A DNA stretch of 64,000 nt, taken from JADZAI01 sp047602465. Lineage in GTDB: Bacteria > Pseudomonadota > Alphaproteobacteria > Micropepsales > Micropepsaceae. Below the pieces are notes generated by a model, which ran no database searches, had not been told where the DNA came from, and saw only the letters and a program-made list of their open reading frames with translations. This document shows positions 37,479-46,876 of this stretch, one piece after another. Every line of letters begins with the position of its first letter. Position 1 is the first letter of the stretch. The position numbers were made by a program, and so were the translations under genes. The DNA lies in assembly GCA_047602465.1 (NCBI GenBank), contig JASGHF010000001.1, forward strand, positions 62,001 through 126,000, read 5' to 3'.

Positions 37479-37565
37479 GCGGTCGTGGCGGAATTGGTAG
37501 ACGCGCTACCTTGAGGTGGTAGTGGGGTAACTCCCGTGGAAGTTCGAGTCTTCTCGACCGCACCA
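37479..37565 (+). tRNA. tRNA-Leu (anticodon GAG)
   Basis: An 87-base cloverleaf with encoded CCA. The acceptor stem pairs GCGGTCG (37479-37485) with CGACCGC (37555-37561), discriminator A. The anticodon stem CTACC/GGTAG encloses the loop TTGAGGT, giving anticodon GAG, which reads CUC and CUU leucine codons. A long variable arm (GTGGGGTAACTCCC) confirms a class II tRNA. TTCGAGT is the T-loop. It ends 18 bases before the convergent glycosylase gene. Confidence 0.95.
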
Positions 37566-37582
37566 TTCTTTTGACAGTCGGA

Positions 37583-38191
37583 TCATCTGTTCAGCGCCTT
37601 CGGGCCGCTGAGCCAGGTGTTTCCGCGTTCAAAAAAGCGCAATTCGGCATCCGCCGCCTTGGTGAGGCCGATACGGGTGGAAACCCCGATTTCGCCTGCC
37701 GGACGCGCAGGACGGGCCAATCGCAACGCGCCGCCCTCACACAGATCGACGCCCGAATGGGCAGGGCCGATCCCCAACGCCGCCGCCAGCTTGCCCGGAC
37801 CGTTGAGAAGCGCAGCGCCGGCCTTTCCGGGGCGGCGCAGCGCCATGACGGCTTCGCCCATCACCGGCTCTGCGGCGCGGACCAGCACGCCGGCCCCTGT
37901 GCCGGTTTCTTCGCTGGAGATGTTGAAAAGCCAGTACATGCCGTAGTTCAGATAGACATAGGCATGGCCGCGCCGGCCGAACATCGGCGCGTTGCGCGCC
38001 GTTGGCCCGCGATAGCTGTGGCTTGCGGGATCGTCCGGCAGATAGGCCTCGGTCTCGACAATCCGGGCGGCCACGATGCCCTCGGGCAGGTCGTGGACGA
38101 TGGTGACGCCGATCAGATAGCGGGCAAGCGCCACGGTCCCGACCGGCAGGTCGGCCCGCTTCAAAGGCTTCAGGGTCAAATTGCGCGGCAC
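37583..38191 (-). CDS. DNA-3-methyladenine glycosylase (AAG/MPG type)
   Basis: A 202-residue base-excision-repair glycosylase of the AAG family that removes alkylated purines. The catalytic region is VETEAYLPDDPASHSY, followed by RNAPMFGRRGHAYVYLNYGM, which includes the intercalating-loop region, and NGPGKLAAALGI. Length fits bacterial AAG. It is the last gene of a reverse-strand run patatin-bdhA-secreted protein-glycosylase with gaps of 25-40 bases, so co-transcription is possible. Confidence 0.92.
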   Translation of the reverse strand: MPRNLTLKPLKRADLPVGTVALARYLIGVTIVHDLPEGIVAARIVETEAYLPDDPASHSYRGPTARNAPMFGRRGHAYVYLNYGMYWLFNISSEETGTGAGVLVRAAEPVMGEAVMALRRPGKAGAALLNGPGKLAAALGIGPAHSGVDLCEGGALRLARPARPAGEIGVSTRIGLTKAADAELRFFERGNTWLSGPKALNR

Positions 38192-38218
38192 TGCGTCCCG
38201 GCGCCCCGGCGCTCGGCC

Positions 38219-38800
38219 TCAGGCGCAGCCTTCGACATACATGATCGACGTGTCGCCGGCGTAGATGCCGATGACGATACGCTGTTCGTTGGTCTCGAAC
38301 TTGATGCCCCGCGCCTTGCGGTCTTCGGCGTAGTCGCCTTCCTTCGGCGCGTTCTGGAACCACACCGTCAGATACTGCGCCGGGGCGGCCTGGTACTGGT
38401 GCGGCTCGGCCTGCACCTGCCTGCCATAGGCAGCTTTCACCTCGGCCTCGGTCGAGCCGACATGAATGCCCTTCTCGGTCAGGATCGATGCGTTGGAGAA
38501 CTCGATCCGCGTGACGACGCCGTCCTGCGCCATGAAATAGGGCGAGCCGTCCGGCCACAGCCCTTCGCGCGAGATATGGCCGCAGGTCATGTCGCCGTCG
38601 TCCATCATGCCGCGATACGACCAGCCGCTGCCCAGCGCCTTCACCGCCTCGTCGACTGTCATGCCGACCTTCACCGGCCCCAGGCTGCCGGGAAACAGCA
38701 TATAGGGATCGGCCTCTTCGGCGCGGGCGATGCCTGCGACCGACGTTATCGACATCGCGGCCGCCAACGCGGCGGCCGTAAATCTGCGCGTGGGGTTCAT
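38219..38800 (-). CDS. Secreted protein with two GMT-type repeats
   Basis: A 193-residue protein with a signal peptide (ending SVAGIARA). The ATG at 38800 has GGAG eight bases upstream; an in-frame start 24 bases earlier does not. Two similar short segments, LGPVKVGMTVDEAVKALG and KGIHVGSTEAEVKAAYG, are like the paired GMT-type helix-turn units of small periplasmic lipoprotein/inhibitor folds. Two cysteines remain in the mature part. Function unknown. It sits between bdhA and the glycosylase gene. Confidence 0.68.
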   Translation of the reverse strand: MNPTRRFTAAALAAAMSITSVAGIARAEEADPYMLFPGSLGPVKVGMTVDEAVKALGSGWSYRGMMDDGDMTCGHISREGLWPDGSPYFMAQDGVVTRIEFSNASILTEKGIHVGSTEAEVKAAYGRQVQAEPHQYQAAPAQYLTVWFQNAPKEGDYAEDRKARGIKFETNEQRIVIGIYAGDTSIMYVEGCA

Positions 38801-38825
38801 GGTTCCATCTCCCTCGGGCGGCACG

Positions 38826-39611
38826 CTAGGCAGCGGTCCAACCGCCGTCCATGCTTATATTCGCGCCCGTAATCGACTTGGCGGCGTCGCCGCACAGGAA
38901 AACGGCCAACGCCGCGACCTGGTCGACCGTCACGAATTCCTTGGTCGGCTGTGCGTCGAGGATCACGTCGTTGATGACCTGCTCCTTCGTCAGCCCGCGC
39001 GCCTTCATCGTGTCGGGGATCTGCTTCTCGACCAGCGGCGTCCAGACATAGCCGGGGCTGATGCAGTTGACCGTGACACCGTGCGTCGCGACTTCCAGCG
39101 CCACCGTCTTGGTGAGGCCGGCGATGCCGTGCTTGGCGGTCACATAGGCCGACTTGAACGGCGAGGCGACCAGCGAGTGCGCCGAAGCGGTCGAGATGAT
39201 CCGCCCCCATTTCTTCGCCTTCATGCCGGGCACGGCGGCGCGGATCGCGTGGAAGGCGGCGGTCAGGTTGATCGCGATGATCGCATCCCACTTCTCCGGC
39301 GGGAAATCCTCGATCGGCGCGACATGCTGGATGCCGGCATTGTTCACCAGGATGTCCGGCCCGCCGAACGTATCGGCGGCCAGCTTCACCATGGCGGTGA
39401 TCTCGGCGGGTTTCGTCATGTCGGCGGGCGAGTAGACGCATTTGACGCCGAACTCGCTCTCGATCTTCGCGCGCTCCGCCTCGATCGCATCGGCAGGGCC
39501 GAAGCCGTTGATGACGACATTGGCGCCTTCGGCGGCGAAGGCGCGTGCGATGGCGAGGCCGATGCCGCTGGTCGCCCCGGTGACGATGGCGGATTTCGAT
39601 TTCAGGCTCAT
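38826..39611 (-). CDS. bdhA: 3-Hydroxybutyrate dehydrogenase
   Basis: A 261-residue short-chain dehydrogenase that oxidises (R)-3-hydroxybutyrate to acetoacetate with NAD+. The Rossmann glycine motif TGATSGIG is at 11-18, the NNAG motif near 92, and the catalytic Ser/Tyr/Lys lie in STASAHSL and SAYVTAKHG. The C-terminal QPTKEFVTVDQVAALAVFL and GANISMDGGWTAA are characteristic of BdhA. It links PHA or ketone-body breakdown to the thiolase encoded further on. The patatin gene lies 40 bases upstream. Confidence 0.9.
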   Translation of the reverse strand: MSLKSKSAIVTGATSGIGLAIARAFAAEGANVVINGFGPADAIEAERAKIESEFGVKCVYSPADMTKPAEITAMVKLAADTFGGPDILVNNAGIQHVAPIEDFPPEKWDAIIAINLTAAFHAIRAAVPGMKAKKWGRIISTASAHSLVASPFKSAYVTAKHGIAGLTKTVALEVATHGVTVNCISPGYVWTPLVEKQIPDTMKARGLTKEQVINDVILDAQPTKEFVTVDQVAALAVFLCGDAAKSITGANISMDGGWTAA

Positions 39612-39651
39612 GGCGTGGTCCTTTCATCTGACCGTAAGGCGATGCGCGGCG

Positions 39652-40812
39652 TCATGATTTCATCTTCCGGCCGGCGCGGTGAATGTCGAAGGTGCGGATG
39701 CCCGGCGGGCAGGGCGCCTTGATCTCGTCGAGGTGCGACATGGTATGCCGCCCGTCGGCGAGACCGGTATGCCAGTGCTCAAGCATCGTCTTGCGCGAAA
39801 ACTCGTAGTCTTTGTTGCCGCCTTCATAGGGCTTGTCGGCATAGATGAGCTGCACCACCGTGATCGCGCCCTGCGCGTTCGCTTCCGCCAGCAGCGCGGC
39901 GTCGGCATCGTTCTTCAGCGAGGCGGGCAGCTTTTTCAGCAGCCGCCCCAGGGCCGCGCGCAGATCCTTCTCCCGCTTTTCGGCATCGGTGTTCGCCCGT
40001 GTGCGGCTTGAATAGCGGATGTCCTTTTCCCGCTCGGCGGCTTCCATCAGCGTTCGCGGCATCGGACCTGCCGCCGGAAAGAGATCGATCTGGTAGATCG
40101 TCAGATCCCGGCGCGGCTCTTCATCCAGAACCCAGTGCAGCGGCGTGTTGGAGACGAGACCGCCATCCCAATAGGCCTGACCTTCGATCACCACCGGGGG
40201 AAAGCCGGGGGGCAGGGCGCCGGAGGCCATGACGTGCTCCGGCCCGATCCGCTCTTTCATGTTGTCGAAGTAAATCAGGTTGCCGGTCCGGATGTTGACG
40301 GCGCCGACGCTCAGCCGCGTCTTCCCGGCATTGATGAGATCGAAATCGGCATATGTCTCCAGCGTCGTCTTCAGCGGGGCGGTGTCATAGACGCTCAGCG
40401 CCTGCGGCGCGCCGGGCGGATAGAATGAGGGCGGGGGAATGCGTGGGCTGAAAAAGCCCTTCACGCCGACGGCCGCCGTCCAGTAGGCGCTGGCCGCGTT
40501 GAACATGGCGCGGATCTGGTCGCCGGGCAGCCAGGGGTCTGCCGTGACGCCGGACGTGATCTTCTCCCAGAAGGCCTGGATCTGGGCGACCCGCCGCTCA
40601 GGCGGATTGCCGGCGATCAGCGCCGCGTTGATCGCGCCGATGGAAATCCCGGCCACCCAGTCGGGATGCTCGCCAGCCGCCGCCAGCGCCTCGTAGACGC
40701 CGCCCTGATAGGCGCCGAGCGCACCGCCGCCCTGCAGCACCAGCACGCGCTCGGGATCGTGGGGTCGAAAGGTCATACCGTCTTTGCTGCGGTGCAATAT
40801 CGGCAGAGACAT
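39652..40812 (-). CDS. Patatin-like phospholipase (DUF3734-containing type)
   Basis: A 386-residue patatin-family hydrolase with the start taken at 40812. Oxyanion-hole glycines are GGGALGAYQGG, the nucleophile is Ser57 in GISIGA and the dyad Asp216 in YWDGGLVSN. The C-terminal part beyond about 280 holds the ADKPYEGGNKDYEFSRKTM stretch found in bacterial patatins next to bdhA genes. Starts 54 bases earlier or 36 later are possible, as ribosome-binding sites are weak. The bdhA neighbour suggests a link to hydroxybutyrate or PHA metabolism. Confidence 0.85.
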   Translation of the reverse strand: MSLPILHRSKDGMTFRPHDPERVLVLQGGGALGAYQGGVYEALAAAGEHPDWVAGISIGAINAALIAGNPPERRVAQIQAFWEKITSGVTADPWLPGDQIRAMFNAASAYWTAAVGVKGFFSPRIPPPSFYPPGAPQALSVYDTAPLKTTLETYADFDLINAGKTRLSVGAVNIRTGNLIYFDNMKERIGPEHVMASGALPPGFPPVVIEGQAYWDGGLVSNTPLHWVLDEEPRRDLTIYQIDLFPAAGPMPRTLMEAAEREKDIRYSSRTRANTDAEKREKDLRAALGRLLKKLPASLKNDADAALLAEANAQGAITVVQLIYADKPYEGGNKDYEFSRKTMLEHWHTGLADGRHTMSHLDEIKAPCPPGIRTFDIHRAGRKMKS

Positions 40813-40922
40813 AGACCCGCCAGCACAGCGCCGCCAGTGCCCGCGACCCCATGTCCTCGAATTCATACGCTTTCGCGGGCCGCCCGGACTGGCTAGAACC
40901 GCGCGACTCCAAGAGGTCCAAA

Positions 40923-42095
40923 ATGATCCCCAACTCCTTCCGCGGCCTCGATTTCGACCTTGGCGAAACCGCCGACATGCTGCGCGATACCGTGCGCGCC
41001 TGGTCGGACGACAAGCTCGCGCCCCGCGCCGCCGAAATCGACAAGACCAACACCTTCCCGCGCGACCTGTGGCCTCAGCTCGGGGAACTCGGCCTGCTGG
41101 GCATGACGGTGGAGGAGGAGTTCGGGGGACCGGGCCTCGGCTATCTGGAACACTGCATCGCGATGGAGGAGGTCAGCCGAGGCTCGGGTTCGGTCGGTCT
41201 TTCCTACGGCGCCCACTCCAATCTCTGCGTGAACCAGCTCCGCCGCTGGGGCACGCCGGAACAGAAGCGCAAATATCTGCCCAAGCTGATCTCGGGCGAA
41301 CATGTCGGCGCGCTGGCGATGTCGGAGGCCGGCTCCGGCTCGGATGTGGTGTCGATGCGCCTCCGCGCCGACAAGAAGGGCGACCGCTACGTCCTCAACG
41401 GCACCAAGTTCTGGATCACCAACGGCCCGCATGCCGACACGCTGGTCGTCTATGCCAAGACCGACCCGGACGCGAAATCGCGCGGCATCACCGCCTTCCT
41501 GATCGAGAAGGGGATGAAGGGTTTCACCGCCAGCCCCAAGCTCGACAAGATGGGCATGCGCGGCTCCGACACCGCCGAACTCGTCTTCGAGGATTGCGAG
41601 GTGCCGGAAGAGAACATCATGGGGCCGCTGAACGGGGGCGTCGGCGTGCTGATGTCCGGCCTCGACTACGAGCGCGCGGTGCTGGCGGCGGGCTGTCTCG
41701 GTCTCGCCCAGTCGGCGCTCGACGTGGTGATCCCCTATCTCCACGACCGCAAGCAGTTCGGTCAGCCCATCGGCAACTTCCAGCTCATGCAGGGCAAGCT
41801 GGCCGACATGTATGTGAAGACCAACGCCGCGCGCGCTTATGTCTACACCGTCGCCAAGGCCTGCGACCGGGGCCAGACCACGCGCCAGGACGCGGCCGGC
41901 GCCATCCTCTACGCCTCGGAGACGGCGGTGCAGGTGGCGCTGGAGGCGATCCAGTGCCTCGGCGGCAACGGCTACATCAACGACTATCCGACCAGCCGCA
42001 TCCTGCGCGACGCCAAGCTCTACGATATCGGCGCCGGCACCAACGAAATCCGCCGCATGCTGATCGGCCGCGAAATCTTCGAGGCCACGGCCTGA
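40923..42095 (+). CDS. Isovaleryl-CoA dehydrogenase
   Basis: A 390-residue acyl-CoA dehydrogenase with ATG at 40923 and GAGG six bases upstream. It oxidises isovaleryl-CoA to 3-methylcrotonyl-CoA in leucine breakdown. Glu250 in GLDYERAVLAAG matches the unusual catalytic base position of IVD. Other stretches: AMSEAGSGSDVVSM, KFWITNGPHADTLVVYAKTD and CLGGNGYINDYPTSRILRDA. Context with MCC and the hydratase downstream supports IVD over other acyl-CoA dehydrogenases. An upstream in-frame ATG (40851) has no good site. Confidence 0.93.
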   Translation: MIPNSFRGLDFDLGETADMLRDTVRAWSDDKLAPRAAEIDKTNTFPRDLWPQLGELGLLGMTVEEEFGGPGLGYLEHCIAMEEVSRGSGSVGLSYGAHSNLCVNQLRRWGTPEQKRKYLPKLISGEHVGALAMSEAGSGSDVVSMRLRADKKGDRYVLNGTKFWITNGPHADTLVVYAKTDPDAKSRGITAFLIEKGMKGFTASPKLDKMGMRGSDTAELVFEDCEVPEENIMGPLNGGVGVLMSGLDYERAVLAAGCLGLAQSALDVVIPYLHDRKQFGQPIGNFQLMQGKLADMYVKTNAARAYVYTVAKACDRGQTTRQDAAGAILYASETAVQVALEAIQCLGGNGYINDYPTSRILRDAKLYDIGAGTNEIRRMLIGREIFEATA

Positions 42096-42110
42096 ACCGC
42101 TGCCAGAACG

Positions 42111-42911
42111 TCAGATGTTGATGACTTTCTTGAAGACATCGGGTGCAAGGCCAAGCTCGGCCATGGGTCCGGCGTCTCCGGCCAGGAAAGCCCGCGCTGC
42201 CCGTTCCGTCGCGCCGACCGCCGCGCGCTGGATGCCGCCGCCGGCGCTGTAGCGGGTGACGCCGAGCGCCAACAGATCGCCTGCCGGCGGCAGTCCCGGC
42301 CAGTGCAGGACGTTGAGCGGCAGAGGCGTGGCGGCGGCGAGCGCGCGGATATCCTCGGGCTTCACGGCGCCTGGCGCGAAAATCCCGTCGGCGCCCGCAT
42401 CGGCATAGAGCTTCGCCCGGCGCACCGCCTCGTTCAGCGCGTCGGCATGGCCGCGCAGGATCACATCGACCCGGGCGTTGATGAAGAAGGGCAGGCCCGC
42501 CGCATCCAGCGCCGCGCGCGCCGCCTTCAGCTTCGCGACGAAGGCGGCCGCGTCTTTCGCCTCGTCCTCGATGTTCATGCCCACAGCGCCGGCCTTCGCC
42601 GCACGGACGACGGTGTCCGCCACCTCATCGGGCGTCGCGCCAAACCCGGCTTCCAGATCGGCGCTGACGGGAATGTCGACCGACCCGGTGATCCGCCGGA
42701 CGGCGTCGATCGCATCGGCCTTGGGCAGATGCCCGCCATCGGCATGGCCGAGCACCGTCGCCACCGCGACGCTGGATGTGGCGATGGCCTTCGCCCCGGC
42801 ATAGGCGATCACCCGCGCGCTCGCCGCATCCCAGGCATTGGGCAGGATCAGCAGGCTGCTGCGATCATGCAGCTTCACGAAGGCTGCGTGCTTGTCGGTC
42901 TGCGTCGTCAT
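42111..42911 (-). CDS. Isocitrate lyase/PEP mutase-family protein
   Basis: A 266-residue TIM-barrel protein of the ICL/PEPM superfamily. Typical elements are LILPNAWDAASARVIAYAG, the metal-site stretch DLEAGFGATPDEVADTV, NIEDEAKD and FINARVDVIL. The catalytic-loop Cys of true isocitrate lyases (KKCGH) is absent. Members cleave C-C or P-C bonds of 2-methylisocitrate, oxaloacetate or phosphonopyruvate-like substrates; which one is not clear. It converges on the IVD gene with 15 bases between stops and diverges from the thiolase gene. Confidence 0.83.
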   Translation of the reverse strand: MTTQTDKHAAFVKLHDRSSLLILPNAWDAASARVIAYAGAKAIATSSVAVATVLGHADGGHLPKADAIDAVRRITGSVDIPVSADLEAGFGATPDEVADTVVRAAKAGAVGMNIEDEAKDAAAFVAKLKAARAALDAAGLPFFINARVDVILRGHADALNEAVRRAKLYADAGADGIFAPGAVKPEDIRALAAATPLPLNVLHWPGLPPAGDLLALGVTRYSAGGGIQRAAVGATERAARAFLAGDAGPMAELGLAPDVFKKVINI

Positions 42912-43017
42912 GGCTGTCTCCTCCGAAATCGTTCAGGCGCGAATGACATGCCGGACACGCCATTTCCGGCCATGATAGGTCTTGGACGAAGCGCGCGCCG
43001 GATTGTGACCCGGGGAT

Positions 43018-43046
43018 TTGAATCCGTCACGCCCTGCGCCTATAAT
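43018..43046 (+). promoter_or_regulatory. Promoter before the thiolase gene
   Basis: TTGAAT (43018-43023) and a perfect TATAAT (43041-43046) with 17 bases between. The start point would be near 43053, leaving a leader of only about 20 bases with AAGGG before the ATG at 43074. Confidence 0.7.
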
Positions 43047-43073
43047 GTGTAGATGCACTGATAAGGGATTGCC

Positions 43074-44249
43074 ATGGCCGACACCTTCATTCTCTCCGCC
43101 GCCCGCACGCCGATGGGCGGCTTCCAGGGCGAACTCAGCGGCCTGACCGCGCCGCAGCTCGGCAGCGCCGCGATTGCCGCCGCGCTCGCCCGCGCCGGCA
43201 TCACAGGCGAGGATGTGGCCGAAGTCCTCATGGGCAACGTGCTTCCCGCCGGCATCGGGCAGGCCCCGGCGCGTCAGGCCAGCCTTGGCGCGGGCATCCC
43301 GGATTCCATCCCGGCCACCACCATCTCCAAGGTCTGCGGCAGCGGCATGAAGGCGATCATGATCGGCGCCGCCGCCATCGCCGCCGGCCACGCCGACATC
43401 GTCGTGACGGGCGGCATGGAGAGCATGACCAACTCGCCCTATCTGCTGCCCAAGGCGCGCAGCGGCTTCCGCATGGGCCATGCGGAGGTGAAGGACCATA
43501 TGTTCCTCGATGGCCTCGAGGACGCCTATGAACACCGCCTGATGGGCACCTATGGCGACGAGGCGGCGCGCGCCTACCAGCTCACGCGCGAAATGCAGGA
43601 CGCCTATGCCGTGGAAAGCCTGAGCCGCGCCAAGCGTGCTGTCAGCGATGGCTCGTTCGCGGCCGAAATCGCGCCGGTCACCGTCAGGACGAAGGCGGGT
43701 GATGTTGAGATCGCCGCCGACGAACAGCCCGGCAAGGCGGACCCGAAAAAGATCCCGAACCTCAAACCGGCCTTCGCCAAGGACGGCACGGTCACGGCGG
43801 CGACATCGGCGTCGATTTCCGACGGCGCGGCGGCGCTGGTCATCGCTGGCGCTGCCGCGGCCGGCAAGCGCGGCGCGAAGCCGATCGCGCGGCTGGTGGG
43901 GCAGGCGAGCTATGCCGGCAAGCCCGGCCTCTTCACCTCCGCCCCGGTCTACGCGATCCAGCGCCTGTTCCAGAAAACGGGCTGGACCGCCAAGGATGTC
44001 GATCTCTTCGAGATCAACGAGGCCTTCGCCAATGTCGCGATGATCGCGATGAAGGAACACGGCCTGCCGCACGACATCGTCAACGTGAACGGCGGCGCCT
44101 GCGCCCTCGGTCACCCCATCGGGGCATCGGGCGCCCGCATCGTCGTCACGCTCATCCACGCGCTCCAGGCGCGAGGCCTGAAGCGCGGCGTCGCCTCGCT
44201 CTGCATCGGCGGCGGCGAGGCGACGGCCGTGGCGGTGGAGCTGGTCTAG
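43074..44249 (+). CDS. Acetyl-CoA acetyltransferase (thiolase II)
   Basis: A 391-residue thiolase with nucleophile Cys88 in KVCGSGMKA, His in GHPIGASGAR and the second Cys in CIGGGEATAV. It condenses or cleaves acetoacetyl-CoA. Position among leucine-degradation genes suggests the thiolytic direction, feeding acetoacetate carbon into acetyl-CoA; supply of acetoacetyl-CoA for PHA is also possible. Full length, normal termini. Its TAG stop and the stop of the convergent PAP2 gene share CTAG. Confidence 0.92.
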   Translation: MADTFILSAARTPMGGFQGELSGLTAPQLGSAAIAAALARAGITGEDVAEVLMGNVLPAGIGQAPARQASLGAGIPDSIPATTISKVCGSGMKAIMIGAAAIAAGHADIVVTGGMESMTNSPYLLPKARSGFRMGHAEVKDHMFLDGLEDAYEHRLMGTYGDEAARAYQLTREMQDAYAVESLSRAKRAVSDGSFAAEIAPVTVRTKAGDVEIAADEQPGKADPKKIPNLKPAFAKDGTVTAATSASISDGAAALVIAGAAAAGKRGAKPIARLVGQASYAGKPGLFTSAPVYAIQRLFQKTGWTAKDVDLFEINEAFANVAMIAMKEHGLPHDIVNVNGGACALGHPIGASGARIVVTLIHALQARGLKRGVASLCIGGGEATAVAVELV

Positions 44250-45157
44250 GTCTCCGCCTTCCGCGCCGCGCCCAGCCATTGGAAGATGACGGGCGCGGCG
44301 GCGGTGACCCATACCGCCGTCACGAAATAGGCGGCCCAGCGCGCCCAGTGCTTCTCCATGCCGCCGGCCATGAGCGTGGGTTCGATCGCCGGCAAAGCGA
44401 GGAAGATGACGATCACGCCAAGGATCGTGGCGGCGATGGCGGTCAACCAGTCCGGGTGACGCTGATAGCTGATATTGCGCTGCTCCAGCTGCACGCCCAT
44501 CCACCAGCCCAGCAACATGCCGCCGACCGCGAATTTGGTGCCGGGACCGCCTTCCTCCGGCCATGCGTACCAAAGCACGGCCTCGAAGCCCAGGATGAGG
44601 CAGAGCTGGATCGCCGGGTTGACCGCCCGCCATCCGTTGAATGTCGGCGAGAAGAACCAGCGCAGCAGGAAGATCGAGCCGATCCCGATCGCCGCGCCGC
44701 TCAGCACATCCTCGACGTCATGAACGCCGAGATAGAGCCGGCTGAGCGTCACGCCGAACGCGAAGACGATGGCGACGGCCCAGAACCAGCGCTGCTTCAG
44801 CTCAAGCGCCAGCCACAACCACAGAGCGAAGGCGACCTGGGCATGGCCGCTGGGCATGCCGTAGGATTTGTCCACCCGGCCATCCAGGGCGAAAATCTCG
44901 CCCGGCGGGCGCGGATCGTCGAAAATATCCTTCAGCAGCCCGTTGGTGACGCCGGTGAAGATCACCACCATGGCGATCCGCGTCGCCGTGTTCTTGTCGA
45001 TCAGCCAGTAGATGACCGGCAGCAGCGCGATGAAGAACTGGGGATAGCCTAGCCAGGTGAAGGCGTTGGCGATGTGCGTTGCGGTTTCCGACCTCAGCGG
45101 CAGAACCCATGAAATATCGTGCAGAAATCCGTCCAAAATCCCCCCTTGGCCAGCCAT
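44246..45157 (-). CDS. PAP2-superfamily membrane phosphatase
   Basis: A 303-residue inner-membrane protein. The three phosphatase motifs are KDIFDDPRPP (KX6RP), PSGHAQ and SRLYLGVHDVEDVL (SRX5HX3D), so the active site is complete. About seven hydrophobic segments follow, with three after the catalytic core, more than the minimal family. Likely substrates are undecaprenyl- or other lipid phosphates. The start at 45157 gives MAGQGGILDGFLHD; the frame is open further upstream but lacks a plausible start. It diverges from MCC beta by about 100 bases. Confidence 0.87.
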   Translation of the reverse strand: MAGQGGILDGFLHDISWVLPLRSETATHIANAFTWLGYPQFFIALLPVIYWLIDKNTATRIAMVVIFTGVTNGLLKDIFDDPRPPGEIFALDGRVDKSYGMPSGHAQVAFALWLWLALELKQRWFWAVAIVFAFGVTLSRLYLGVHDVEDVLSGAAIGIGSIFLLRWFFSPTFNGWRAVNPAIQLCLILGFEAVLWYAWPEEGGPGTKFAVGGMLLGWWMGVQLEQRNISYQRHPDWLTAIAATILGVIVIFLALPAIEPTLMAGGMEKHWARWAAYFVTAVWVTAAAPVIFQWLGAARKAET

Positions 45158-45260
45158 CTTCTGCCCCGTTGCGGCGGCGGGCGGGCCATGCTCGAAAGGG
45201 GTTGAGGAAAACCGCAAGTCACGACCGGCGCAAGCCCCGGCAGAGGAACCGCTTATTGTC

Positions 45261-46868
45261 ATGTCCAGGCTGAAATCCGCCATCCAGACGCGCGATCCGA
45301 AGTTCCAGGACAACGCTGCGGCGATGGCCGGCCTGACCGCCGATTTGCGCGCCCGGCTCGCGACGGCCGCCCTGGGGGGCGACGAACGCTCCCGCCAGCG
45401 GCACACCGGCCGCGGCAAGCTGCTGCCGCGCGAACGTGTCCGCCGCCTTCTCGATCCCGGCTCGCCGTTTCTGGAACTCTCGCCGCTCGCCGCCAACGGC
45501 ATGTATGAGGGCGATATCCACGGCGCCTCCATCATCACCGGCATCGGCCGGGTGGAGGGGCGGCTCGCGGTCATCGTCTGCAACGACGCGACCATCAAGG
45601 GCGGCACCTATTATCCCGTCACGGTGAAGAAGCATCTGCGCGCGCAGGAGATCGCCCGCGAAAACCGCCTGCCGTGCATCTATCTGGTGGACAGCGGCGG
45701 CGCGAACCTGCCGAACCAGGCCGACATTTTTCCTGACCGCGAGCATTTCGGCCGCATCTTCTACAATCAGGCCAATATGTCGGCCGAGGGCATCCCGCAG
45801 ATCGCCGTTGTGATGGGCAGCTGCACGGCCGGCGGCGCCTATGTGCCCGCGATGTCGGACGAGACCGTCATCGTGAAGAACCAGGGCACGATCTTCCTCG
45901 GCGGTCCGCCGCTGGTGAAGGCCGCGACGGGCGAGATTGTCACCGCCGAACAGCTCGGCGGCGCGGACGTGCATTCGCGCGAGAGCGGCGTCACCGACCA
46001 CTACGCCCATAACGATGACCACGCGCTGGCGATGGCCCGCCGCATCGCCCGCCATCTCGGCCCCATCCCGGACCCGGCCATTCCCTTCGCCCCGGCGCGC
46101 GCGCCGCTCTACGACGCGGCGGAGCTGGACGGCATCGTGCCGCAATCGCTCAGCGTCCAGTTCGACGTGCGCGAGGTCATCGCCCGCATCGTCGACGGCT
46201 CCGAACTCGACGAGTTCAAGAAGCTTTACGGCACCACGCTCGTCACCGGCTTCGCCCATATTGAGGGCATCCCGGTCGGCATCGTCGCCAATAACGGCAT
46301 CCTGTTCTCGGAGTCGGCGCAAAAGGGCGCGCACTTCATCGAACTGTGCGCCCAGCGGAAAATCCCGCTGCTGTTCCTCCAGAACATCTCCGGCTTCATG
46401 GTCGGGCGGAAATACGAAGCCGGCGGCATCGCCAAGGACGGCGCCAAGCTCGTCACCGCCGTCGCGACCGCAAAGGTGCCCAAGATCACCGTCGTCATCG
46501 GCGGCTCGTTCGGCGCGGGCAATTACGGCATGTGCGGCCGGGCCTATTCGCCGCGCTTCATGTTCACCTGGCCGAACGCCCGCATCTCCGTCATGGGCGG
46601 CGAGCAGGCGGCCAGCGTTCTCGCCACCGTCCGCCGCGAAGGCATGGAAGCGCGCGGCGAAAGCTGGAGCGCCGAGGACGAAGCCGCCTTCAAGGCCCCC
46701 ATCCGCGCCCGCTACGAGGAAGAGGGTAATCCCTATTTCGCCACCGCGCGCCTGTGGGACGACGGCATCATCCAGCCATCGGATACCCGCCGCGTCCTCG
46801 CGCTCGCCTACGCCGCCGCCCTCAACGCTCCCATTCCCGACACACGCTTCGGCGTGTTCCGCATGTAG
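45261..46868 (+). CDS. Methylcrotonoyl-CoA carboxylase beta subunit
   Basis: A 535-residue carboxyltransferase subunit, the usual MCC-beta length. It carboxylates 3-methylcrotonyl-CoA to 3-methylglutaconyl-CoA. Motifs: GRGKLLPRERVRRLLDPGSP, GSCTAGGAYVPAMSDE and GGSFGAGNYGMCGRAYSPRF, the last typical of MCC rather than PCC. The ATG at 45261 is chosen because upstream in-frame sequence is not conserved in style. The hydratase gene follows after eight bases, then the alpha subunit. Confidence 0.93.
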   Translation: MSRLKSAIQTRDPKFQDNAAAMAGLTADLRARLATAALGGDERSRQRHTGRGKLLPRERVRRLLDPGSPFLELSPLAANGMYEGDIHGASIITGIGRVEGRLAVIVCNDATIKGGTYYPVTVKKHLRAQEIARENRLPCIYLVDSGGANLPNQADIFPDREHFGRIFYNQANMSAEGIPQIAVVMGSCTAGGAYVPAMSDETVIVKNQGTIFLGGPPLVKAATGEIVTAEQLGGADVHSRESGVTDHYAHNDDHALAMARRIARHLGPIPDPAIPFAPARAPLYDAAELDGIVPQSLSVQFDVREVIARIVDGSELDEFKKLYGTTLVTGFAHIEGIPVGIVANNGILFSESAQKGAHFIELCAQRKIPLLFLQNISGFMVGRKYEAGGIAKDGAKLVTAVATAKVPKITVVIGGSFGAGNYGMCGRAYSPRFMFTWPNARISVMGGEQAASVLATVRREGMEARGESWSAEDEAAFKAPIRARYEEEGNPYFATARLWDDGIIQPSDTRRVLALAYAAALNAPIPDTRFGVFRM

Positions 46869-46876
46869 GTCACACA

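Noticed and set aside
37571..38872. A 433-codon forward frame after the tRNA
   Set aside because: It is antisense to the 3-methyladenine glycosylase and secreted-protein genes and has no recognisable domain.
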